From an uncultured Prevotellaceae bacterium (GTDB lineage: Bacteria > Bacteroidota > Bacteroidia > Bacteroidales > Bacteroidaceae), in NCBI GenBank assembly GCA_946410305.1, contig CAMJZV010000001.1, positions 269,391 to 333,390 on the forward strand: DNA of 64,000 nt, in the 5' to 3' direction. A program made the position numbers and the translations under genes. The notes beneath the pieces are model-generated. The model searched no databases and was not told the DNA's origin. It worked only from the letters and a program-made list of their open reading frames with translations. Numbering within the stretch: the stretch's first letter is position 1; each line of letters starts with the position of its first letter. Shown piece after piece: positions 24,584 to 33,537 of this stretch.

Positions 24584-27500
24584 ATGAAACGACTGACCAC
24601 ACTCACTTTTTTCCTGTGTCTCGCGATTTTGTCGCGAGGTAACGACACTACAAAGCCCTGGACTTTTTGGTACTGGATGTATGGTGCCGTATCAGAACAA
24701 GGCATTAAGGCCGACCTGCAGGCCATGAAGGATGTGGGACTCGGTGGCTGTTACCTGATGCCGATTAGAGGCGTCGACGAAAAACCGGAATATGAAGGTA
24801 AGGCTCAGCAACTGACTCCAAGGTTTTGGAATATGGTGGACTATGCGATGCAACAGTCCGACTCGTTAGGACTTGAGATGGGCATCCACATATGCGACGG
24901 TTTTGCACTCGCTGGTGGACCTTGGATCACGCCTGAGGAGTCAATGCAGAAGATTGTCAGCATGCAGACCACCATTACTGGTGGCACTGGGAAACGTTAT
25001 ATCCTCATGCAGCCAGGTGGTTATGAAGGCTATTACGAAGACATCGCCTGCTTCGCCATTCCTTCTGAGTCGTGTTCCCTGTGTGTCAATCCTGCTTCCT
25101 TCAAACCCGTCATCACAACCTCGAAGACCATAACTCGCGATGACAACGGTACCTTCCGAGCCTCAGAAGCCGGATGGATACAGTATGAATACCCTGAATT
25201 CGTTACCTTCCATAGTGTAGAAATCATCCCCTCGGGCAACAATATTCAATCGCAACGTCTTAAGATGCTTGTGAGTGATAATGGGAAGGACTGGTCTTTA
25301 GTCAAACAATTCGCCCCTCCTCGTCAGGGGTGGCAGAATACCGATTACAACTTCACTTACGCTATCCCCAAGACGTCAGGACGCTACTTCCGCTTTGAAT
25401 GGACGCCCGAAGGAACTGAGCCTGGTGCTGAGGATCTTGATGCTGCAAAGTGGAAGCCTGTACTGAAACTGAAGGAGATTCGTCTGAGTGATCAACAGCG
25501 AATCGACCAGTGGGAAGGTAAGAGTGGGCTGGTTTGGCGTATCGCCCCAGAAACTACTGCCGAGGAAATCACAGACGAAGAGTGTGTGAAACTGGAGGAC
25601 ATCCGTCGGGTGGAACTCAAGAACGGTCGTTTGGCAGAACCCCTACCCGAGGGAACGTGGATCGTGGTACGTATCGGACATACTGCCACAGGACACACGA
25701 ATGCGACGGCAGGCGGTGGCAAAGGTCTGGAGTGCGACAAGTTCAGCGAGGTCGCTGTTAGAAAACAAATCAGTCACTGGTTTGGCGAGTTCATGAAACG
25801 CCCCCACCACGACGTGGTGAAATATATGCACGTTGACTCCTGGGAGTGCGGTTCGCAGAACTGGAGCAAGGACTTTGCCGAAGAATTCCAGCGCCGGCGT
25901 GGCTACGACCTGTTGCCTTGGTTGCCCGTTATGGTGGGCATCCCCATCGAGAGTGCCGCGAAGAGTGAAGCCGTCTTACGCGATGTGCGTCAGACCATCA
26001 ACGACCTGTTACAGGAACGGTTCTTTAAGACCGTCAAAGCCTGTGCTCAGGAGTATGGCGTACAATTGAGCTGTGAGAGCGTTGCTCCTACCATGATTAG
26101 TCAGGGGATGGAGCACTATAAATATGCGGACGTGCCGATGGGCGAATTTTGGCTCAACTCCCCTACTCACGACAAGCCCAATGACATGTTGGATGCCATC
26201 AGTGGTGCTCACGTCTATGGCAAGAACATCGTGCAAGCAGAAGGATTCACAGAAGTACGTGGTGTTTGGGACGAGACGCCAGCAAGTATCAAGGCACTAT
26301 TGGACAGGAACTTCGCCTTGGGCATGAATCGCCTCTTCTTCCACGTGAATACCCACAACCCTTGGCTCGACCGCAAACCAGGAATGACTCTCGATGGAAT
26401 AGGCCTTTTCTTCCAGCGCGACCAGACGTGGTTTCCTGAAGCAAAAGCTTTCGTCGATTATATCACCCGTTGTCAAACATGGCTACAGAAAGGGCGTCCC
26501 GTTGTTGACATTGCTGTCTATACAGGCGAGGAAATACCTAGTCGTGCCTTCACCCCAGACCGCCTTGTGCCTATGCTGCCTGGTTTGTTTGGTGCAGAGC
26601 GTGTAGTTTCAGAAAACAAACGACTGGCCAATGTCGGCCAGCCCATGGAAGAATCACCCGTCGGCGTACGCCATTCCGCTGGAATCCTCGACTTGAAAGA
26701 CTGGATTAATCCACTTCATGGCTATCAATACGACTCGATGAACAAGGATGCCCTAACTCGCTGGTTAGAGGATATGGAAGACCCGAAAAACTATTATATC
26801 CCCCGATATCATGTCCTTGTCATTCCACAAGGAATACACATAAGCAAAGAAACGCAGCAGATGATAGAGAAACTAAGAGGCTATGGTATCACCATCATTG
26901 ATAAGCCTTACAAGGAGAATACGCTACCCAATCTGCAGCCCGATGCTGTCCTGCCTGACGGCATCGCATTTACCCACCGAAAGAATGGGTCATCCCACTA
27001 CTATTTCCTGAGCAACCAAACCGACAGTGTACGAATATTCAGAGCCAAATTCCGAATAGATCATAGAATAAGCACAATAATTGACCCCGTGAGCGACAGA
27101 CTGTTGTCGTTCCATCAGGAAAGAGAAGGCGATTACTGTTGCATCGACATCACACTTCCAAAATATGGGTCGGTCATCGCCATGAGCGGAGTCTTGTTTA
27201 CAGACACATGGACTTCGAGCCAACATTTCTCAGAATCGCGACCTATTGGTGACCATCTGACGTGGAATATTATTTTCCGCGAAAACGGGGAATACATGAC
27301 AACAAATCGGCTTTTCGACTGGACCCAAAGCGATAATGACAGAATCAAGTATTTCAGCGGGCATGCTCGTTATAAGACCACATTCCGCATGAAAAAGCAC
27401 GATTTGGAACATTGCACATGGTGGTTGCAATTGCCAGATGTTAAAGATTTAGCTCACATTTGGCTCAATGGCAAGGACATGGGTATTGTCTGGACTGATC

Positions 27501-27742
27501 CCTACATGGTAGAATTGGGGAAGCAACTTCGGTCTGGCAAGAACATATTGGAAATAGAAGTTGTGAACACTTGGCACAATGCCTTACGCGGTATGGATGC
27601 CGGAAAGACTCCATACGAAGATATATGGACTAATGCAAAATATCGGTCCAAGGGTGATGAACTCCTACCGTCAGGACTTCTGGAAACCCCTCTGCTGCTT
27701 AAAGAGGACTATCACCCGTTTAGGGCCATCTTTGAAAAGTAA
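24584..27742 (+). CDS. GH106 alpha-L-rhamnosidase (BT0986-like)
   Basis: The track starts at a TTG; the ATG at 24584 gives a proper signal peptide (MKRLTTLTFFLCLAILSRG) and 1052 aa. The N-terminus has the GH106 barrel signature (PWTFWYWMYGAVSEQGIKAD, GGCYLMPIRG, LEMGIHICDGFALAGGPW). Later parts include jelly-roll domains; the C-terminus (HIWLNGKDMGIVWTDPYMV) looks like a galactose-binding-type module. GH106 enzymes are calcium-dependent alpha-L-rhamnosidases; BT0986 acts on RG-II. The signal-peptide end carries a palindrome (ctcgcga...tcgcgag). It is coupled to the GH2 gene before it and is followed by the acetylesterase. Confidence 0.87.
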   Translation: MKRLTTLTFFLCLAILSRGNDTTKPWTFWYWMYGAVSEQGIKADLQAMKDVGLGGCYLMPIRGVDEKPEYEGKAQQLTPRFWNMVDYAMQQSDSLGLEMGIHICDGFALAGGPWITPEESMQKIVSMQTTITGGTGKRYILMQPGGYEGYYEDIACFAIPSESCSLCVNPASFKPVITTSKTITRDDNGTFRASEAGWIQYEYPEFVTFHSVEIIPSGNNIQSQRLKMLVSDNGKDWSLVKQFAPPRQGWQNTDYNFTYAIPKTSGRYFRFEWTPEGTEPGAEDLDAAKWKPVLKLKEIRLSDQQRIDQWEGKSGLVWRIAPETTAEEITDEECVKLEDIRRVELKNGRLAEPLPEGTWIVVRIGHTATGHTNATAGGGKGLECDKFSEVAVRKQISHWFGEFMKRPHHDVVKYMHVDSWECGSQNWSKDFAEEFQRRRGYDLLPWLPVMVGIPIESAAKSEAVLRDVRQTINDLLQERFFKTVKACAQEYGVQLSCESVAPTMISQGMEHYKYADVPMGEFWLNSPTHDKPNDMLDAISGAHVYGKNIVQAEGFTEVRGVWDETPASIKALLDRNFALGMNRLFFHVNTHNPWLDRKPGMTLDGIGLFFQRDQTWFPEAKAFVDYITRCQTWLQKGRPVVDIAVYTGEEIPSRAFTPDRLVPMLPGLFGAERVVSENKRLANVGQPMEESPVGVRHSAGILDLKDWINPLHGYQYDSMNKDALTRWLEDMEDPKNYYIPRYHVLVIPQGIHISKETQQMIEKLRGYGITIIDKPYKENTLPNLQPDAVLPDGIAFTHRKNGSSHYYFLSNQTDSVRIFRAKFRIDHRISTIIDPVSDRLLSFHQEREGDYCCIDITLPKYGSVIAMSGVLFTDTWTSSQHFSESRPIGDHLTWNIIFRENGEYMTTNRLFDWTQSDNDRIKYFSGHARYKTTFRMKKHDLEHCTWWLQLPDVKDLAHIWLNGKDMGIVWTDPYMVELGKQLRSGKNILEIEVVNTWHNALRGMDAGKTPYEDIWTNAKYRSKGDELLPSGLLETPLLLKEDYHPFRAIFEK
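24620..24638. repeat. 19-base in-frame palindrome, degenerate (7-bp arms)
   Basis: ctcgcga-ttttg-tcgcgag lies in the signal-peptide coding region of the GH106 gene and encodes LAILSRG. Its 19-base length matches the other palindromes in this window. Confidence 0.55.
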
Positions 27743-27760
27743 AACAAATAAAATAGCTAT

Positions 27761-29164
27761 ATGAAAAGACTACGGACAATGTTTCTTGTCATCTGTGTAA
27801 CTATGTCAGCACTGGCAAAAGTCAGACTGCCTCAGTTCTTTAGCGACAATATGGTATTGCAACAACAGACAGACTGTAACATCTGGGGCTGGACAGAGGC
27901 TGGCAAAAAAGTAATTGTCCTGACCTCTTGGGATAAGAAATCGTATGCTACCACTGCCAACAAAGACGGTCGCTTTCAAGTTCAAGTCAAGACTCCAGAG
28001 GCTGGTGGTCCTTATGAAATCACCTTTAGAGATGGTGAGATGATATCGCTGAAAAACATTCTTATTGGAGAGGTATGGATATGCTCAGGCCAATCGAACA
28101 TGGAGATGCAGATGAAGGGCTTCAAGCAACAGCCCGTAGAGGAAACGACAGAAGAGTTGCTTCGCTGTAAAGATTCACAGTTGCGACTGTTTACGGTAAA
28201 ACGTAACCCTCAGCTCCTACCACAAAACGACGTAAAGGGCCAGTGGAATGAAGCCAATAGTGCCTCTGTACGCGACTTCTCTGCCACAGCTTATTACTTT
28301 GGTCGCGCCCTACGTGCATCTCTGGGTGTACCTGTTGGCCTCATCAGCACCAGTTTTGGTGGTTCAGCTTGCGAGGCTTGGATGCAAGCAGAATGGCTGA
28401 AGGCATTTCCTAAGGTAAAGCAAACCATCACAGAGGAAGACGTACAGAAGTTACAGCAGCGCTGTCCCACAGCACTTTACAACGGACAACTGCATCCATT
28501 GATTGGTTATGGTATCAAGGGCGCCATCTGGTATCAGGGTGAAGATAACGTGCCTCGCTATGATTACTATGCCCCATTGTTGAAAGCAATGGTCGAAGGT
28601 TGGCGCAAGGATTGGAAACAAGGCGATTTCCCATTCTATTATTGTCAGATAGCCCCCTACGACTACTCGCTCATCGAGTGGAAAGACAGTCAGTATCTGC
28701 GTGAACAGCAATTAAAAGCAGAATCGATGATTTCGAATGCACGTATGGCTGTGCTGATGGATGCTGGTTTGGAATACGGCATTCACCCCAGAAAGAAGCG
28801 TCAGGCTGGAGAGCGTTTGGCCATCCTCGCTCTTTCGAATACTTATGACGTAAAAGGCTTGCCAGAGTTCGCCACTTACAAAGAGGTAGAGTTTAAGAAT
28901 GATACCGCAGTGGTGGCCTTTGACAGAAGTAAGGAATGGGTATACTTCGAGCATGGCACGACCTCCAAGAACTTCGAGGTTTCAGGTGCAGACAAGGTCT
29001 TTCACCCTGCTACAAAGGTTTGGGTATCACGCAATCGCGTCTATATCATCTGCGACAAAGTAAAGAAGCCCGTTGCCGTACGCTACGCTTTCAAGGATTG
29101 GGTAGAAGGCGACTTGATGCATGATGGTCTTCCTGTATCCTCTTTCCGAACAGATAATTGGTAA
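27761..29164 (+). CDS. sialate O-acetylesterase-like SGNH esterase
   Basis: The protein is 467 aa with a signal peptide (MKRLRTMFLVICVTMSALA). It has the family's N-terminal beta domain (LPQFFSDNMVLQQ) and an SGNH fold: nucleophile Ser112 in SGQSNMEM, the AIWYQGEDN block, and catalytic His342 in YGIHPRKK. Proteins of this family remove O-acetyl groups from many sugars, not only sialic acid. RG-II carries acetyl groups on 2-O-methyl-fucose and aceric acid of side chain B, so deacetylation there is the likely job. It is in the + operon between GH106 and a DUF5703-GH78 fusion. Confidence 0.83.
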   Translation: MKRLRTMFLVICVTMSALAKVRLPQFFSDNMVLQQQTDCNIWGWTEAGKKVIVLTSWDKKSYATTANKDGRFQVQVKTPEAGGPYEITFRDGEMISLKNILIGEVWICSGQSNMEMQMKGFKQQPVEETTEELLRCKDSQLRLFTVKRNPQLLPQNDVKGQWNEANSASVRDFSATAYYFGRALRASLGVPVGLISTSFGGSACEAWMQAEWLKAFPKVKQTITEEDVQKLQQRCPTALYNGQLHPLIGYGIKGAIWYQGEDNVPRYDYYAPLLKAMVEGWRKDWKQGDFPFYYCQIAPYDYSLIEWKDSQYLREQQLKAESMISNARMAVLMDAGLEYGIHPRKKRQAGERLAILALSNTYDVKGLPEFATYKEVEFKNDTAVVAFDRSKEWVYFEHGTTSKNFEVSGADKVFHPATKVWVSRNRVYIICDKVKKPVAVRYAFKDWVEGDLMHDGLPVSSFRTDNW

Positions 29165-29166
29165 CG

Positions 29167-32100
29167 ATGATGAAAAAAGGTTTCCTTCTCTTTCTCTTAT
29201 TAGCGTTCTCGACACTCATTCAGGGTGCCGACTATATCCCTAAAGACTATGTCTGGAAAACGCCAAGTCGTAATTCCAGTGAGTCAATGCCCTGTGGAGG
29301 GCATGACATTGGCATGAACGTATGGGCGGAGAATGGTGACTTACTCTTCTATATCTCACAGAGCGGATGGTTTGATGAGAACAACACACTGTTGAAGGCA
29401 GGACGCTGGAGACTACATTTCGACGATAATCCCTTCAACGGTAACGACTTCGAACAACGGCTATGTCTAGATGAGGGAGCCATCTATGTCAAAGGTGGTG
29501 GTATCGAGGTAAGGATATGGGCAGATGTACTTAAACCTGTCGTGTTTGTGGAGATGTCATCTCCACATGCGAAACCCGTAACCCTTAGTTATGAAAGTTG
29601 GCGCTACAAGGACCGTCCGGTGACAAAGGCTGAGTGTCAGCAGTGTTCATATAAATGGGTAATACCTAAGGATTGTATGACGTTTGCTGACAGTATCCAC
29701 GCCTCCAAAGACCATCTCTCTTTCTATCACCAGAACAGACAAGAGACGGTGTTCGACTTCACCGTTAGTCGTGAACGTCTGGATGCCATCAAGGACAACC
29801 TTTATAACCCCATCGGTAACTTGAAGATGGGTGGAGTCATGCAGGCAAAAGGGTTCTCATACACAGGGATCACTGAAGGAAAATATGCTTCAACAGACTA
29901 TCGCAGTTGGAATTTCCGACAAAAAAAGATGAGAAAGAGCCTGCTATCCATCTCGTTGTACACTGGCAAAGAAACTACTAAATCTGTCAATGCAACCGAG
30001 TCAAAGGAAAGAAGTCGGAAATGGTGGCATGAGTATTGGCAACGAAGCTTTATAGAGACAGACTGCCAACTTCCAGAGGTTACACAGATGGTCCGCAACT
30101 ATGAGTTGATGCGATATATGCTAGGTTGTAATGCCTATGGGGAGTGGCCCACAAAATTCAATGGCGGACTCTTCACCTTTGACCCTGTCTACGTGGACTC
30201 TACCATGACCTTCACTCCTGATTATCGCAAATGGGGAGGTGGTACGATGACGGCACAAAACCAACGTCTCGTTTATTGGCCCATGCTCAAAAGCGGTGAC
30301 TATGATGTATTAAAGTCTCAACTCAACACCTATCTACGAATGTTACCCAATGCCATTGCTTGGTCACAACACCATTGGGGACATGAAGGTGCCTGCTTCA
30401 GTGAGCAGATAGAAAACTTCGGGCTACCCAATCCTGCCGAATATGGCAAGCATAAGGACGGTGACGATTGGGGAGTTGAAAAGAATAAATGGTTAGAATA
30501 TGAATGGGACACAGCCTTGGAATTTGGGAAGATGTACCTTGATATGCTGCCATGGTATCCAGACTCCACGCTGGATAAATATCGTAAGTTGGTAGAGGAA
30601 CCCCTTCGTTTCTTCAAAGAACACTACCCAGGCCTCGTCATCTATCCTGGTTCGGGCTGCGAGACCTATAAGATGGCACGCAACCCTGCCAGTACTATTG
30701 CTGCACTACAGGCGCTGAAGCATGGTCTCGCCAATATTGGCGCAGATACGAACCTCATCCCCAACATCCCTCTGCATGTTATTGACGGTGACACCTGTAT
30801 TGCCCCCGCTGAGAGTTGGGAACGCATACAGAACACCGAGACACCGCAACTCTATCCCGTCTTCCCTTGGCGCATCTACGGTATGGGAAGGCCTCATCTT
30901 GATATTGCTCGTAATACCTATCTCAAGGATCCACATGCTTTGGAGATGCGTAGTACAAAGGGATGGAAACAAGACAATATCTGGGCGGCATGCTTAGGAC
31001 TGACTGATGAGGCAATACGTCTGAATACAGAGAAATTGAGCAAAGGTCCCTATCGTTTCCCAGCATTCTGGGATCCTGGTTTCGACTGGGCTCCTGACCA
31101 CAACAGAGGGGGTGCCGGCATGATTGGACTGCAAGAGATGCTACTGCAAGAAGACCTCGATCAGAACCCTATCCTCTTTCCTGCATGGCCCCGTAAATGG
31201 AACTGTCGCTTCCGTCTCTATATCTCTGGACAACGTTGTGTTGATGGGGAAATCAAAGATGGTAAGATTACCTTTTCCATAGATGGCGTTGATTACTCTG
31301 ATAAGAAAGATGACGACATAAAGCCTCAATGGATTGGTGCCATTACCCGCCAAGACGCCCATTTGCCAAAAGGTCGCAACTACACAGGTGCCAAGTTAAA
31401 AGAACCGCTGGTGAAGGAGGCATGGAAGAAAGTAGATACATTGAGCCAACGAAGTATCCTGCTGCGGAAAAATTTCCAGCTCAAGGAGAAAGTATTGAAA
31501 GCTACTGTCTCTATCGTTGGACTGGGTTTCTATGAGTTGACTATCAACGGCAGGAAAGTGGGAGATGCTTCCTTCGCACCATTATGGAGCGATTATGACA
31601 AAAGTATCTTTTACAACACATACGATGTCACCGCCCTACTCAATCCTCAGAGCTCAGACCTCCAATCACAGACCATTCAAGTATTGCTGGGTAACGGTTT
31701 CTACAACGAACACGGACTTCGCTATGCCAAAATGAAGATATCGTTTGGTCCTCCTACCTTGTTGTTCCGCATGCATATCGAATATCTCAACGGGAATACC
31801 GAGGATATTGTCAGTGACGGCAAATGGCAATGGGCACTATCACCCATCACGTTCAACAGCATCTATGGTGGTGAGGACTATGATGCCCGTTTAGAGCATC
31901 CTAAAGACTGGTTTCCTGTCGTTATTCAGGAAGCGCCCAAGGGTGTACTCCGTCAGCAGATAGCCAAACCCGTAAAAATCATGGAACGCTATGCTGTGAA
32001 GGATACCATCAGAAATGATTCCGTATTAGTGCTTGATATGGGGCAGAACCTTGCGGGATTCCCTGAGATAACTGTCCAAGGTAAACGAGGACAACAACTG

Positions 32101-33528
32101 AAACTGACTCCTGGAGAGACATTGACCAAAGAAGGATTGGTCAATCAGAAACAAACAGGTCGCCCACATTATTATACATATGTACTAAAGGGGGGAAACC
32201 AACAATTAGAAATATGGCATCCTCGTTTCTCATACTATGGTTATCGCTACTTGCAAATAGAGGGTGATATTGAGGTATTGAAAGACATTGAGTCATGCTT
32301 CGTTTATAATTCAGCAGAGAAGACGGGTGATTTTGAATGTTCTAACCCGCTCTTTAATGATGCTTACCGTTTGATAGATCGTGCCATTCGCTCCAACTGG
32401 CAGTCAGTATGGACAGACTGTCCTCATCGTGAGAAACTGGGTTGGCTGGAACAAGACTGGTTGAACGGAGAAGGACTCATCGCTAATTACGATTGTCGGG
32501 CGATGATAGAACAGACCATGCAGAATATCGCTGATGCCCAATATCCCAATGGTGCCTTGCCAGAGATAGCGCCTAACTATGTGGTTTTCGAGGGTTCCTG
32601 GGCACCTCCGTTCTTAGAGTCGCCTGAATGGGGAGGAGCCTTCATCGCTTTACCTTACCTCTATCAAGCATTCTATGGTGACGATAAACTCGTCACCCGC
32701 TATCGTCCACAGATGAAACGTTATGTGGATTACCTTGCCACACAGGATTCCTGTTATATCCTCCGTCAAGGATTGGGCGACTGGTACGACTACGGCCCTG
32801 GACGTGCAGGATTTGCACAAAACACGCCTATGGCACTGGTCTCAACGGCTCATTATTATTGGTGGAACCGTCTGATGGGTGATGCGCGGGCTGACAGCAT
32901 CAAGACCGCTTTCATCAAGGAGTTCTACCATCCCACTACTCACCAATATGCGACAGGTAGTCAATGTGCTCAGGCAATTGCTCTTGAGATGGATCTTGTA
33001 CCAAAAGGAGACCGAGAGGCTGTGTTACAACAATTAATTAACGACATTCATGCCCATGGAGATCGTCTGACAACTGGAGACGTCGGCAACCGTTATCTGT
33101 TCAACGCCCTTATCCATAATGGACAGCAGGAATTGCTATACAAGATGCTGAACCACTACGATGTTCCTGGTTACGGTTATCAGATCAAACTGGGATATAC
33201 CACATTGACGGAACAATGGAACCCAGAGTTTGGCGCTTCCATGAACCATTTCATGATGGGACATCTAAACAACCTCCTCATTCCCTATTTCCTCGGTATC
33301 TGGTGCGAGGGGGAACAAATCACGATAGCACCTCATCCCGTAGGTGACCTTACATGGTGCCGAGGAAAGATGAATAACATTAAGGTCGACTGGCACCTTG
33401 AAGGAAACTTCTTTGTACTGAACGCAGATATTCCTGCTCATCAGTCAGCAAGTATCCGACTCCCTTATAGCGGAGAGACGAGAGTTGTCGGTGAGGGGAA
33501 ACATACACTCAAGGAACAAATCAAATAA
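29167..33528 (+). CDS. DUF5703-type (alpha/alpha)6 module fused to GH78 alpha-L-rhamnosidase
   Basis: The track begins at TTG; the ATG at 29167 starts a signal peptide (MMKKGFLLFLLLAFSTLIQG) and gives 1453 aa. Residues ~25-710 resemble the DUF5703/GH95-like clan: a beta domain (SMPCGGHDIGMNVWAENGDL) and helical barrel (TKFNGGLFTFDPVY). Residues ~740-1453 form a full GH78 enzyme with DCPHREKLGWLEQDW and the C-terminal sandwich. Two catalytic modules in one secreted chain suggest successive removal of neighbouring residues, one of them alpha-L-rhamnose. The N-terminal module has no activity I can name. It lies 2 bases after the acetylesterase gene. Confidence 0.78.
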   Translation: MMKKGFLLFLLLAFSTLIQGADYIPKDYVWKTPSRNSSESMPCGGHDIGMNVWAENGDLLFYISQSGWFDENNTLLKAGRWRLHFDDNPFNGNDFEQRLCLDEGAIYVKGGGIEVRIWADVLKPVVFVEMSSPHAKPVTLSYESWRYKDRPVTKAECQQCSYKWVIPKDCMTFADSIHASKDHLSFYHQNRQETVFDFTVSRERLDAIKDNLYNPIGNLKMGGVMQAKGFSYTGITEGKYASTDYRSWNFRQKKMRKSLLSISLYTGKETTKSVNATESKERSRKWWHEYWQRSFIETDCQLPEVTQMVRNYELMRYMLGCNAYGEWPTKFNGGLFTFDPVYVDSTMTFTPDYRKWGGGTMTAQNQRLVYWPMLKSGDYDVLKSQLNTYLRMLPNAIAWSQHHWGHEGACFSEQIENFGLPNPAEYGKHKDGDDWGVEKNKWLEYEWDTALEFGKMYLDMLPWYPDSTLDKYRKLVEEPLRFFKEHYPGLVIYPGSGCETYKMARNPASTIAALQALKHGLANIGADTNLIPNIPLHVIDGDTCIAPAESWERIQNTETPQLYPVFPWRIYGMGRPHLDIARNTYLKDPHALEMRSTKGWKQDNIWAACLGLTDEAIRLNTEKLSKGPYRFPAFWDPGFDWAPDHNRGGAGMIGLQEMLLQEDLDQNPILFPAWPRKWNCRFRLYISGQRCVDGEIKDGKITFSIDGVDYSDKKDDDIKPQWIGAITRQDAHLPKGRNYTGAKLKEPLVKEAWKKVDTLSQRSILLRKNFQLKEKVLKATVSIVGLGFYELTINGRKVGDASFAPLWSDYDKSIFYNTYDVTALLNPQSSDLQSQTIQVLLGNGFYNEHGLRYAKMKISFGPPTLLFRMHIEYLNGNTEDIVSDGKWQWALSPITFNSIYGGEDYDARLEHPKDWFPVVIQEAPKGVLRQQIAKPVKIMERYAVKDTIRNDSVLVLDMGQNLAGFPEITVQGKRGQQLKLTPGETLTKEGLVNQKQTGRPHYYTYVLKGGNQQLEIWHPRFSYYGYRYLQIEGDIEVLKDIESCFVYNSAEKTGDFECSNPLFNDAYRLIDRAIRSNWQSVWTDCPHREKLGWLEQDWLNGEGLIANYDCRAMIEQTMQNIADAQYPNGALPEIAPNYVVFEGSWAPPFLESPEWGGAFIALPYLYQAFYGDDKLVTRYRPQMKRYVDYLATQDSCYILRQGLGDWYDYGPGRAGFAQNTPMALVSTAHYYWWNRLMGDARADSIKTAFIKEFYHPTTHQYATGSQCAQAIALEMDLVPKGDREAVLQQLINDIHAHGDRLTTGDVGNRYLFNALIHNGQQELLYKMLNHYDVPGYGYQIKLGYTTLTEQWNPEFGASMNHFMMGHLNNLLIPYFLGIWCEGEQITIAPHPVGDLTWCRGKMNNIKVDWHLEGNFFVLNADIPAHQSASIRLPYSGETRVVGEGKHTLKEQIK

Positions 33529-33537
33529 CAAATCTAT

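Noticed and set aside
33529-33537. Cobalamin riboswitch before the B12 fusion gene
   Set aside because: Only 9 bases separate it from the GH78 fusion stop, and the nearby divergent gap is 93 bases; both are too short.
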